A stretch of DNA of 11,876 nucleotides. Source: an uncultured Bacteroidaceae bacterium. Lineage in GTDB: Bacteria; Bacteroidota; Bacteroidia; Bacteroidales; Bacteroidaceae. The stretch is taken from assembly GCA_904501775.1 (NCBI GenBank), contig CAJGCJ010000056.1, positions 1 to 11,876 on the forward strand, in the 5' to 3' direction. Positions 1 through 6,938 of the stretch are shown piece by piece. The notes beneath the pieces are model-generated. The model did no database searches and had not been told where the DNA came from. It saw only the letters and a list, made by a program, of their open reading frames with translations. Position numbers and translations under genes: made by a program. Position 1 is the stretch's first letter; the number at the start of each line of letters is the position of its first letter.

Positions 1-1008
1 CTTCTGCTGCCATTTCCAAGCAGATGCAAGAACGTCGCGGATGGGAGTGTCGGCGCTCCAGCCAAGTACGTTGTTGGCCTTCTCGGGGTTAGCCCATACC
101 TTGACGATGTCACCTGCACGACGGCCTACAATCTTGTAGTTGAGCTTAACGCCTGTAGCAGCCTCGAACTCGTTGATAAGCTCGAGTACTGAAAGACCGC
201 GACCTGTTCCAAGGTTGAATACCTCGGGGTTCTGTGCCATCTCCTTGTTGAGGATGCGGTCGATAGCCTTTACGTGAGCCTTTGCAAGGTCTACAACGTA
301 GATGTAGTCACGGATACATGAGCCGTCGGGTGTGTCATAGTCGTCACCGAATACGCTAAGACACTCGCGGATACCCATAGCTGTCTGTGTTACATAAGGT
401 ATAAGGTTCTGGGGCACGCCAAGGGGCAATTCACCGATGAGGGCTGTGGGGTGTGCACCGATGGGGTTGAAGTAACGGAGCATGATTGCCTCTACAGGTG
501 AACCCGATTTAACGGTGTCGCAGATAATCTCCTCGTTGATCTGCTTTGTGTTGCCGTAGGGTGACTCGGCTACCTTTGTGGGCGCAGCCTCGGTTACGGG
601 TAGTACATCGGGCTGTCCATATACTGTACATGATGAAGAGAATACTATACCCTTTACATTGTGCTTGGGCATCAGCTCAAGAAGGTTAACAAGCGATACA
701 ATGTTGTTGCGGTAGTATTTGAGGGGCTGCTGTACAGATTCACCTACTGCCTTGCTTGCTGCAAAGTGGATGATAGCTTCAATACCTGTGTACTTTGTGA
801 AGAGTGCATCGAGACCTTCGAGGTCGCAGCAGTCGAGCTGCTCGAATACGGGGCGAATGCCTGTAATCTTCTCGATGTTTTCAACAACTTCTGCCTTTGA
901 GTTCGAGAGGTTGTCGATGATGATAACTTCGTAACCGCTGTTTTGTAGTTCAACTACGGTGTGTGAACCGATAAATCCGGTACCGCCGGTAACCAAAATT
1001 CTTTTCAT
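1..1008 (-). CDS. galE: UDP-glucose 4-epimerase (3' end cut by window edge)
   Basis: Interconverts UDP-glucose and UDP-galactose in the cytoplasm, using bound NAD+, and so supplies galactose units for surface glycans and the Leloir pathway. I translated 336 codons from the ATG at 1006-1008 down to base 1 without a stop, so only roughly the last 8-10 residues are missing compared with the usual ~345. Visible hallmarks are the N-terminal Rossmann motif GGTGFIG (residues 8-14), SSSCTVYG (124-131) with the catalytic Ser126, the YGNTK pair Tyr151/Lys155, RYFNPIGAHP (178-187) and GRRAGD (295-300). The residue before Trp305, equivalent to the E. coli Tyr299 gatekeeper, is Val304, a smaller side chain that could allow N-acetylated sugars. 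It has its own promoter upstream. Codon use is strongly biased, as in a well-expressed gene. Confidence 0.96.
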   Translation of the reverse strand, partial: MKRILVTGGTGFIGSHTVVELQNSGYEVIIIDNLSNSKAEVVENIEKITGIRPVFEQLDCCDLEGLDALFTKYTGIEAIIHFAASKAVGESVQQPLKYYRNNIVSLVNLLELMPKHNVKGIVFSSSCTVYGQPDVLPVTEAAPTKVAESPYGNTKQINEEIICDTVKSGSPVEAIMLRYFNPIGAHPTALIGELPLGVPQNLIPYVTQTAMGIRECLSVFGDDYDTPDGSCIRDYIYVVDLAKAHVKAIDRILNKEMAQNPEVFNLGTGRGLSVLELINEFEAATGVKLNYKIVGRRAGDIVKVWANPEKANNVLGWSADTPIRDVLASAWKWQQK

Positions 1009-1067
1009 AGTCTTAGCTTATGATATTTGTTAGTTAATAGTTTTTCAACTGTTTTTTGGACTAATGA

Positions 1068-1100
1068 CAAATGTAATACAATTTATTAAATATGTGCAAA
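1068..1100 (-). promoter_or_regulatory. Bacteroidetes-type promoter of galE
   Basis: On the minus strand, TTTG (1100-1097) is followed after 21 bases by TACATTTG (1075-1068), matching the Bacteroidetes -33 TTTG / -7 TAnnTTTG consensus. The expected transcript start is near 1060, giving a leader of about 50 bases. It lies between the asparaginase stop and the galE start, so galE need not depend on read-through. Confidence 0.72.
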
Positions 1101-1127
1101 CATAATCAAAAGATAATTTTGTTTGCA
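1095..1127. repeat. 7-bp inverted repeat over the galE -33 element
   Basis: TGCAAAC (1095-1101) and GTTTGCA (1121-1127) form a perfect inverted repeat with a 19-base A/T-rich spacer. The left arm covers the galE -33 element. It could be an operator or a weak 3' hairpin of the asparaginase transcript. There is no U-tract, so I do not call it a terminator. Confidence 0.35.
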
Positions 1128-1139
1128 TATATGTTGCTT

Positions 1140-2183
1140 TTAGACGATTGTTATTTCGCCCGATATGTTCTGGTGCATCTTCTGGCGAATCTCTTCGGTA
1201 GAGAGGCCTTTTCCAAGCAGATACATCATCTTTGTCAGTGCAGCCTCTACTGTCATGTCGCCACCGCTTATGATGCCTGCATCGAGCAGCTGTCGGCCTG
1301 TTTCGTATAGCCGCATTTTGACACGTCCCGTGCAGCACTGTGTGACGTTTACTATAATCTTTCCGCTATTGGTCGCTTCGCTCAGCGCGTCTACGAGCCA
1401 TTGCTCCTGTGGCGCATTTCCCGAGCCGAATGTGCGGAAGATTATTCCTTTTATGTCGTTGCTGGCCAGAATCTTTTTTACAATGTGAGGTTGTATGCCA
1501 GGGAATAACGAGAAGATTATGATATCGCTCGACATCTTGTAGTGCGGAACAAGCTGTGTCTGGGGCTTATAGGGCTGTATCATTGCGCGATTGTATTTTA
1601 TCTCCATTCCCGAGATTGCAAGCTTGGGATAATTGAACGAGTTGAATGCATCGAAGCTGTCGGCACTTGTCTTTGTGCATCTGTTTCCGCGCATCAGTTT
1701 CTGGTTGAAGTATATGCAAACTTCGGGGACTACGGGAGTACCGTCGCTGTTCTTTGCTGCTGCTATCTCTATGGCTGTAAGAAGATTCTCTTTTCCATCG
1801 GTGCGCAGAACACCTATCGGCAACTGACTACCGGTGAGTATTACCGGTTTCATAAGCCCCTGAAGCATGAAACTGAGTGCCGAGGCGGTAAATGCCATCG
1901 TGTCTGTTCCATGTAATATTACAAAACCATCGAACTTGTTATAGTTAGTATAAATTACCTCTACTATACGTGCCCAAAACTCAGGTGTCATGTCCGACGA
2001 GTCTATTGAAGGGCTGAACGCTCGTGACGAGATATTCAGATTGAACTGTCTCAGCTCGGGGATGCGACGTACCAAATGCTCAAAATCGTATGATTCAAGA
2101 GCACCGGTCATTGAGTTACGTATCATACCGATTGTACCTCCGGTATAAATGATAAGAATAGAGGGGCTTTCTTCGTTGCTCAT
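1140..2183 (-). CDS. ansA: Type I (cytoplasmic) L-asparaginase
   Basis: Hydrolyses L-asparagine to aspartate and ammonia. The 347-residue protein has no signal peptide, which fits the cytoplasmic type I group (about 340 residues) rather than the secreted type II enzymes. The first active-site block is YTGGTIGM (residues 13-20, nucleophile Thr14). The second is HGTDTMAFTASAL (91-103), which carries the Thr93/Asp94 pair. Other family blocks are LTGSQLPIG (116-124), FNQKLMRGNR (159-168, catalytic-type Lys162) and FRTFGSGNAP (249-258). It stands alone on the minus strand upstream of galE and is transcribed divergently from the DUF362 gene. The ATG at 2181-2183 gives the full conserved N-terminus. 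The function is well supported; assignment to ansA rather than a generic asparaginase rests on length and location. Confidence 0.93.
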   Translation of the reverse strand: MSNEESPSILIIYTGGTIGMIRNSMTGALESYDFEHLVRRIPELRQFNLNISSRAFSPSIDSSDMTPEFWARIVEVIYTNYNKFDGFVILHGTDTMAFTASALSFMLQGLMKPVILTGSQLPIGVLRTDGKENLLTAIEIAAAKNSDGTPVVPEVCIYFNQKLMRGNRCTKTSADSFDAFNSFNYPKLAISGMEIKYNRAMIQPYKPQTQLVPHYKMSSDIIIFSLFPGIQPHIVKKILASNDIKGIIFRTFGSGNAPQEQWLVDALSEATNSGKIIVNVTQCCTGRVKMRLYETGRQLLDAGIISGGDMTVEAALTKMMYLLGKGLSTEEIRQKMHQNISGEITIV

Positions 2184-2215
2184 TGCATTTCTACTTTTAT
2201 TTTGCGAAGATAGTG

Positions 2216-2245
2216 CAAAGTATCGATATATGAATAATTGTCAAA
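2216..2245 (-). promoter_or_regulatory. Probable promoter of the asparaginase gene
   Basis: On the minus strand, TTTG (2245-2242) is followed after 19 bases by TACTTTG (2222-2216), close to the Bacteroidetes consensus and matching the same heptamer in the opposing promoter. An alternative -7, TATCTTCG (2212-2205), fits the consensus better but has no TTTG at the right distance. Confidence 0.5.
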
Positions 2246-2272
2246 TACGTTTTTTGAAATGTCACAATTATT
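2233..2272. repeat. 9-bp inverted repeat in the divergent asparaginase/DUF362 promoter
   Basis: AATAATTGT (2233-2241) and ACAATTATT (2264-2272) are perfect reverse complements around a 22-base spacer. The two opposing -33 elements (CAAA 2242-2245 and TTTG 2253-2256) sit inside the spacer, and each arm lies between a -33 and a -7 element. This layout suits a dimeric regulator acting on both promoters, but no binding protein can be named. Confidence 0.5.
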
Positions 2273-2283
2273 TCTTTACTTTG
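2253..2283 (+). promoter_or_regulatory. Promoter of the DUF362-licD pair
   Basis: TTTG (2253-2256), 19 bases, then TTACTTTG (2276-2283), a near match to TTTG-N19-TAnnTTTG. The expected start is around 2290, about 35 bases before the ATG at 2325. Confidence 0.6.
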
Positions 2284-2324
2284 TATGTCAAATTTTAATG
2301 AATCATTGATAAAATCGAAGATAT

Positions 2325-3452
2325 ATGGAAAAGGCTAAGGTGTTTTTTACCGATTTCAGAACTAAGGCTAACGGAGATGGATTGCCTACCAAACTAAAGA
2401 AACTTATACTCAAGGCCGGTATAGCCGACCTTAATCTCGATGGTAAGTTTGTTGCCATCAAACTCCATTTTGGAGAGATGGGAAACATCAGCTATCTGCG
2501 CCCCAACTATGCAAGAGCTGTTGTGGATGTTGTAAAGGAACTTGGAGGAAAGCCTTTTCTTACCGACTGTAACACCATGTATCCCGGCAGTCGCAAGAAT
2601 GCGATTGAACATCTCTACTGTGCATGGGAGAATGGCTTTACCCCTTTGACTGTCGGATGTCCCATTATCATTGGTGACGGATTGAAAGGCACTGACGATA
2701 TAGAGGTTCCTGTCGAGGGTGGCGAATATGTTACAAATGCCAAAATAGGCCGTGCCATAATGGATGCCGATGTCTTCATAAGTCTTAACCATTTCAAAGG
2801 ACACGAAATGACCGGCTTCGGCGGTGCAATAAAGAATATCGGTATGGGATGTGGTTCGCGTGCCGGAAAGACAGAACAGCATATAAGCGGACAGCCTGTC
2901 ATAGACGAAAATCTGTGTCGTGGATGCAAGAAATGTATGCAGCAGTGTGCCAATAATGGTCTTGTATTCGACGAAGAGACCCGCAAGATGCATATTGACA
3001 AGGAGCATTGTGTGGGTTGTGGCCGTTGTTTGGGCGCATGTAACTTTGATGCAATAAATTTTGAGAATTTCCATGCTCCGCTACTGCTTAACCGCAAGAT
3101 GGCCGAGTATGCAAAGGCTGTTGTAAGCGGACGTCCGCAGTTCCATATATCACTTGTGGTAGATGTGTCGCCCAATTGCGATTGCCATTGCGAGAATGAT
3201 GTGCCTATTCTTCCCAATATAGGTATGTTTGTTTCTACCGACCCTCTTGCTCTCGATCAGGCTTGTGTCGATGCTTGTCTGGCTGCAAAGCCTATGCCCG
3301 GAAGCCAGCTTTATGAGCACATGCATGCCGAAGGGTTCTGCGATCATCATGACCATTTCAAGAACTCAACACCCGAGTCGGAGTGGCAGTCGTGTCTCGA
3401 ACATGCCCAGAAGATTGGACTCGGTACAAGGGAGTATGAACTTATAAAATAA
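2325..3452 (+). CDS. DUF362-domain protein with two 4Fe-4S ferredoxin clusters
   Basis: A 375-residue iron-sulfur protein of the DUF362 family, with no signal peptide, so probably cytoplasmic. The N-terminal DUF362 part (about residues 1-185) contains KLHFGEMGN (46-54), TDCNTMYPGSR (80-90) and LNHFKGHEMTGFGGAIKN (154-171). Next come two ferredoxin motifs, each CxxCxxCxxxC: Cys198/201/204/208 and Cys229/232/235/239. The DUF362 fold then continues to the C-terminus. A further cysteine group, Cys285/287/289 (CDCHC), lies outside both ferredoxin motifs. Members of this family are annotated as ferredoxins or 4Fe-4S proteins, and I know of no settled reaction for this type. The LicD gene starts 25 bases downstream on the same strand, so the two are probably co-transcribed. 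The electron-transfer role is inference. Confidence 0.9.
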   Translation: MEKAKVFFTDFRTKANGDGLPTKLKKLILKAGIADLNLDGKFVAIKLHFGEMGNISYLRPNYARAVVDVVKELGGKPFLTDCNTMYPGSRKNAIEHLYCAWENGFTPLTVGCPIIIGDGLKGTDDIEVPVEGGEYVTNAKIGRAIMDADVFISLNHFKGHEMTGFGGAIKNIGMGCGSRAGKTEQHISGQPVIDENLCRGCKKCMQQCANNGLVFDEETRKMHIDKEHCVGCGRCLGACNFDAINFENFHAPLLLNRKMAEYAKAVVSGRPQFHISLVVDVSPNCDCHCENDVPILPNIGMFVSTDPLALDQACVDACLAAKPMPGSQLYEHMHAEGFCDHHDHFKNSTPESEWQSCLEHAQKIGLGTREYELIK

Positions 3453-3477
3453 TGTATTGCAGTGTTGATGATTTCTG

Positions 3478-4263
3478 ATGGACAAAATAGATATTGCCGA
3501 ACTCAAAAGTATACAGCTCGATATACTCGATGATGTAGTGGCTTTCTGCAAAAGAAACAATCTGCGCTATTTCCTTGCATACGGTACTCTGCTCGGTGCT
3601 GTCAGACATGGTGGATATATCCCGTGGGACGATGATGTCGATATCCACATGCCACGCACCGACTATGATAGGTTCTTGGCAACATACAACAATGCTGCAG
3701 GCATGAATGTGGCTGTTTCAAGGGAACTGGATGCGAAATACAGGGTCGCCTTTGCCAAGGTATACCGAAAAGGAACTATAGTTAAGGAAGAGCATTTCAA
3801 GCCCGATGTATTCGGTGTCTATATAGATATATTCCCTCTCGACGGTTTTGTCAATAAAAAACAGGCACATGCATGTGGTCAGTTGCGCCGATATATGCAT
3901 GTAAAGAATTCACTATTCCTTAAGCAGATGAGTTTTTCAAGGAAATTGCGTCTTGCGATAACAAAACTTATTCTGTTGCCATTTAGTCTGGGCTCTCTTA
4001 TTGCACGATTGAAAAGAGTTGCAACAGAACACTCTTTTGATGATAGCAAAATGGTGTTCAGCTCACATTCGCGTCTTGCCGGGAGGGAGGTATTTCCGCG
4101 TGCTATATTTGACGGCTGTAAAATGGTATCGTTTGAAGGCCGAGAATATTGCGCACCACTCGACTGCGACCTCTATCTGCGTACTTTGTATGGCAACTAC
4201 ATGGCACTGCCACCCGAAGAAAAACGTGTCTCTACACACAATTCGCAGGCTTGGAGAGTGTAA
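3478..4263 (+). CDS. LicD-family phosphotransferase
   Basis: LicD proteins transfer phosphocholine or similar phospho-substituents from a CDP-activated donor to cell-surface glycans, and act on the cytoplasmic side. The 261-residue protein shows the family core YGTLLGAVRHGGYIPWDDD (residues 35-53), with the nucleotidyltransferase-fold acidic cluster Asp51/52/53/55, followed by MPRTDYDRF (58-66). The C-terminal family ending is also present: Tyr-Leu-Arg-Thr-Leu-Tyr-Gly-Asn-Tyr with LPPEEKR shortly after (about 226-249). Length is typical. There is no signal peptide or clear membrane span. It follows the DUF362 gene by 25 bases. A cytidylyltransferase-type gene that could supply its donor lies 850 bases downstream, across rpsP. 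The acceptor and the group transferred cannot be read from the sequence. No terminator is visible before the rpsP promoter. Confidence 0.92.
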   Translation: MDKIDIAELKSIQLDILDDVVAFCKRNNLRYFLAYGTLLGAVRHGGYIPWDDDVDIHMPRTDYDRFLATYNNAAGMNVAVSRELDAKYRVAFAKVYRKGTIVKEEHFKPDVFGVYIDIFPLDGFVNKKQAHACGQLRRYMHVKNSLFLKQMSFSRKLRLAITKLILLPFSLGSLIARLKRVATEHSFDDSKMVFSSHSRLAGREVFPRAIFDGCKMVSFEGREYCAPLDCDLYLRTLYGNYMALPPEEKRVSTHNSQAWRV

Positions 4264-4308
4264 ATCTTCCGAATTTATGGCTGTTTGATGTTATTTGATT
4301 GCCTTAGA

Positions 4309-4340
4309 GTTGTTTATTAAAAGAAAAAGCAGTATCTTTG
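4309..4340 (+). promoter_or_regulatory. rpsP promoter
   Basis: TATCTTTG (4333-4340) is a perfect TAnnTTTG -7 element. The -33 element is weaker: GTTG at 4309-4312, 20 bases upstream. Transcription should start near 4347, leaving a leader of about 55 bases. Confidence 0.7.
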
Positions 4341-4345
4341 CCGCG

Positions 4346-4362
4346 CCGATACGAGATATCGG
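4346..4362 (+). promoter_or_regulatory. Hairpin at the start of the rpsP leader
   Basis: CCGATA (4346-4351), loop CGAGA, TATCGG (4357-4362) form a perfect 6-bp stem. It lies at or next to the predicted 5' end of the rpsP mRNA, followed by an A/T-rich stretch up to the ATG. It could protect the transcript's 5' end or be part of an autoregulatory leader; which one is not visible. Confidence 0.45.
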
Positions 4363-4402
4363 TTAACTCAAATCATTAACCAATAAATTAAAATTTTTAA
4401 AG

Positions 4403-4951
4403 ATGGCAACAAAAATCAGATTGCAGAGAAGAGGTCGTAAACATTACGCATTCTACTCTATCGTGGTTGCAGCTTCGAGATCTCCACGTGATGGAAAGTT
4501 CGTTGAGAAAATCGGTACTTACAACCCTAACACCGATCCCGCAACAGTTGAGATTAACTTCGAGCGCGCATTGTATTGGGTAAACAACGGTGCACAGCCT
4601 ACCGACACAGCACGCAACATTCTCTCTCGCGAGGGCGTTTATCTTATGAAGCACCTTCAGGGTGGTGTTAAGAAGGGCGCATTCGACGAGGCTGCTGCAC
4701 AGGCTAAATTCGAGGCTTGGAAAACCGAAAAGACTAACGCGCTCAACGGCATAAAGAGCAAGAACGAGCAGGCTAAGCGTGACGACAAGAAGGCACGTCT
4801 CGAGGCTGAGAAAGAGGTAAACGCAGCAATTGCAAAGAAGGTTGCTGACAAGAAGGCTGCTGAGGCACTTGCTAAGGCTGAGGCAGAGGCTGCTGCAGCT
4901 GCTGAGAATGCAGAGGCAACAGAGGCTACTGAGGCTCCCGCAGAGGCTTAA
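4403..4951 (+). CDS. rpsP: 30S ribosomal protein S16 with long C-terminal tail
   Basis: S16 is a small-subunit assembly protein that binds 16S rRNA. The core is residues 1 to about 85, starting MATKIRLQRRGRKHYAFYSI and continuing with VVAASRSPRDG (21-31), IGTYNP (37-42) and the RALYWVNNGAQPTDT stretch (55-69). The whole protein is 182 residues, about twice the usual 80-90. The remainder is a basic then Ala/Glu-rich low-complexity tail, probably helical, ending in Glu-Ala-Thr repeats. Long tails of this kind are usual in Bacteroidetes S16. The start sits behind an A/T-rich leader (TTTTTAAAG then ATG) with no Shine-Dalgarno site, as expected for this phylum. It has its own promoter and terminator, so it is monocistronic. 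Codon use is strongly biased. Confidence 0.97.
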   Translation: MATKIRLQRRGRKHYAFYSIVVAASRSPRDGKFVEKIGTYNPNTDPATVEINFERALYWVNNGAQPTDTARNILSREGVYLMKHLQGGVKKGAFDEAAAQAKFEAWKTEKTNALNGIKSKNEQAKRDDKKARLEAEKEVNAAIAKKVADKKAAEALAKAEAEAAAAAENAEATEATEAPAEA

Positions 4952-4968
4952 TAGCAATCCTCTATCAA

Positions 4969-4988
4969 TTATCTGCGCAGGCAGATAA
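4969..4988 (+). repeat. Perfect 8-bp hairpin after rpsP
   Basis: TTATCTGC, tetraloop GCAG, GCAGATAA. The stem is perfect but is followed by A residues rather than T, so alone it is not a Rho-independent terminator on the plus strand. It lies 18 bases after the rpsP stop, just upstream of the true terminator, and may stabilise the mRNA 3' end. Confidence 0.5.
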
Positions 4989-5003
4989 AAATGCTCAAAT
5001 TTT

Positions 5004-5058
5004 AAGGACAGACGAAATTCTTGTTATAATAGGTTTTTCGCTCTGTCCTTTATTTTTT
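5004..5058 (+). terminator. Rho-independent terminator of rpsP
   Basis: AAGGACAGA (5004-5012) pairs perfectly with TCTGTCCTT (5042-5050). The stem extends inward by CGAAA/TTTCG with C5041 bulged, giving about 14 base pairs. A T-rich run, TATTTTTT (5051-5058), follows immediately. Confidence 0.85.
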
Positions 5059-5114
5059 AAATCAAAAATCATTGTCCACTACTCCATTGGACCAACAGTG
5101 CTAAACTGAATAGT

Positions 5115-6938
5115 ATGCAAGCAATCATATTGGCAGCCGGAATGGGTAAACGCCTTAGAGAGTTTACAAAAGAGAATACCAAATGTATGGTGCAGGTAAA
5201 CGGTGAGTGTATCATTGACCGTATGCTTTCGCAATTGTCGGAACTGTCGTTGAACCGTGTAATCATTGTAGTAGGTTACGAGGGCGACAAACTGATTGCA
5301 CATATTGGCGACAGATACAGCGACAGACTCAATATCGAGTATATAAAGAACAGCGTATACGACAGAACTAACAACATATACTCGCTTGCATTGGCGAAAG
5401 AGCAACTGCAAGAGGACGATACGATACTTCTTGAGTCGGATCTTATCTTCGACAGCAGTATGCTCGATCTGCTTACCGGGGACAATCGTCCCAATTTGGC
5501 GCTGGTTGCAAAATATGAGACATGGATGGATGGAACAATGGTGTGCATAGATGAAGATAACAATATCGTCAATTTTGTTACTAAGGCAGCTTTCTGCTAT
5601 GACGAGGTTGAGAGATATTATAAGACCATCAACATCTACAAATTCTCAAAAGAGTTCAGTCGTACAAAATATGTTCCATTCCTCGAGGCCTACACTAAAG
5701 CGGTAGGCAACAACGAGTATTACGAGAATGTATTGCGTGTAATAACATTCCTCGATGGTAAAGAGCTGAAGGCACTGCCTGTTGCTAATGAAAAATGGTA
5801 CGAGATTGACGATAAGCAGGATTTGGATATTGCCGAGGCACTCTTTGCCGAGGAGAAGGATATCCTTCGCAAATATTACGGACGTTTCGGTGGTTTCTGG
5901 CGTTTCCCCAAGATGCTCGATTTCTGCTATCTTGTGAATCCCTATTTCGGTGCCTCTAAGATAATGGACGAGCTGCAGGCGAATTTCCGTACACTTATCA
6001 TGGAATATCCTTCGGGAATGAAGGTCAACACCTTGCTTGCAAGCAAGTGCTGGGGCATAAAGGAGGAGTATATAGTTCCGGGTAACGGAGCAGCCGAACT
6101 CATCAAGGTGCTGATGGAGAAACTGCCCGGTAAATTGGGTATTGTGCGCCCAACCTTTGAGGAATACCCCAACAGACGCGACAAGAAGTCGCTTGTTACA
6201 TTCGTTCCCGATAATGCCGACTATCGCTACACAGCGCAGGACCTGATGGATTATTTCGGCAGTAATGAGGTCGATAATATTCTGCTTATCAACCCCGATA
6301 ACCCTTCGGGCAATTTCATACCCAAAGAGCAACTCATGACTCTTGCGACATGGTGCGACAACAAAGGCATAAGGCTTGTTGTAGATGAGAGCTTTGTGGA
6401 TTTTAGCGAGGGATGGGAAAACAATACTCTCCTGTGCGATTCAATACTTGAGGAGCACAACCGTATGATTGTTATAAAGTCGATAAGCAAGAGCTATGGT
6501 GTACCCGGTCTGCGTCTGGGAATACTCTGCTCGGCCGACAAGGAGATGATTGCAGATATCAAGAGCAGTGTAAGCATCTGGAACATAAATTCATTCTGTG
6601 AGTTCTTCATGCAGATATTCAACAAGTACGAGAGCGATTACCGCCGTGCTTGTGATATCTTCATCGAGGAGCGACGTCGTTTCGAAGCTACCCTGCGTGA
6701 AATCGGTTTCCTGCGCATAATGCCATCGCAGGCCAACTATTTCCTTGCCGAGGTACTGCCGCCATACACCGCGAACGGTCTTGTATTGACAATGCTCAAG
6801 AGATATAACATACTGCTCAGAGACTGCACTTCAAAGGTTGGTTTCGACGGCAGACAGTATATGAGGATTGCTGTGCGCAGCAGAAAGGATAATGAGAGAC
6901 TTATCGCAGCCTTAAAAGAGTTGGAGGAGGTCAAATGA
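5115..6938 (+). CDS. Bifunctional nucleotidyltransferase / HisC-CobD-like PLP enzyme
   Basis: A 607-residue cytoplasmic fusion. Residues 1 to about 245 are a LicC/sugar-type nucleotidyltransferase: LAAGMGKRL (6-14) for the nucleotide, Lys23 in ENTKCMVQVNG, ESDLIF (107-112) and WYEIDDKQDL (228-237) with the metal-site acidic residues. Residues from about 255 to 607 are a fold-type I PLP enzyme: GNGAAELI (323-330), NPDNPSG (393-399), VDESFVDF (423-430, Asp424 to the pyridine nitrogen), SISKSYGVPGLRLG (456-469, Schiff-base Lys459) and a C-terminal Arg in MRIAVRS (583-589). The PLP half most resembles histidinol-phosphate aminotransferase and threonine-phosphate decarboxylase (CobD), both of which act on phosphorylated amino compounds. 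A likely job is to make and activate an amino-alcohol phosphate such as phosphoethanolamine; that is inference. The ATG gives the canonical MQAIILAAGMG start. The next gene overlaps by ATGA. I see no clear promoter between the rpsP terminator and this gene. Confidence 0.9.
   Translation: MQAIILAAGMGKRLREFTKENTKCMVQVNGECIIDRMLSQLSELSLNRVIIVVGYEGDKLIAHIGDRYSDRLNIEYIKNSVYDRTNNIYSLALAKEQLQEDDTILLESDLIFDSSMLDLLTGDNRPNLALVAKYETWMDGTMVCIDEDNNIVNFVTKAAFCYDEVERYYKTINIYKFSKEFSRTKYVPFLEAYTKAVGNNEYYENVLRVITFLDGKELKALPVANEKWYEIDDKQDLDIAEALFAEEKDILRKYYGRFGGFWRFPKMLDFCYLVNPYFGASKIMDELQANFRTLIMEYPSGMKVNTLLASKCWGIKEEYIVPGNGAAELIKVLMEKLPGKLGIVRPTFEEYPNRRDKKSLVTFVPDNADYRYTAQDLMDYFGSNEVDNILLINPDNPSGNFIPKEQLMTLATWCDNKGIRLVVDESFVDFSEGWENNTLLCDSILEEHNRMIVIKSISKSYGVPGLRLGILCSADKEMIADIKSSVSIWNINSFCEFFMQIFNKYESDYRRACDIFIEERRRFEATLREIGFLRIMPSQANYFLAEVLPPYTANGLVLTMLKRYNILLRDCTSKVGFDGRQYMRIAVRSRKDNERLIAALKELEEVK

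Noticed and set aside
661..900. Plus-strand open frame of 79 codons inside galE
   Set aside because: It is a shadow of galE, which reads with all catalytic motifs on the minus strand.
2394..3074. Antisense open frame of 226 codons within the DUF362 gene
   Set aside because: The plus-strand frame carries two complete ferredoxin motifs and DUF362 blocks; the antisense product has no recognisable feature.
4397..4957. Long open frame antisense to rpsP (Cys/Leu/Ser-rich, 186 codons)
   Set aside because: It mirrors rpsP, whose biased codons leave the opposite frame open. The composition is not protein-like and no domain is recognisable.
5074..5092. Weak hairpin GTCCA/TGGAC just upstream of the fusion gene
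   Set aside because: Only five base pairs with a 9-base loop and no T-tract; not enough for a riboswitch, attenuator or terminator call.
5646..6332. Antisense open frame of 228 codons within the fusion gene
   Set aside because: It lies wholly inside the motif-rich nucleotidyltransferase/PLP gene and shows no domain, promoter or start context of its own.
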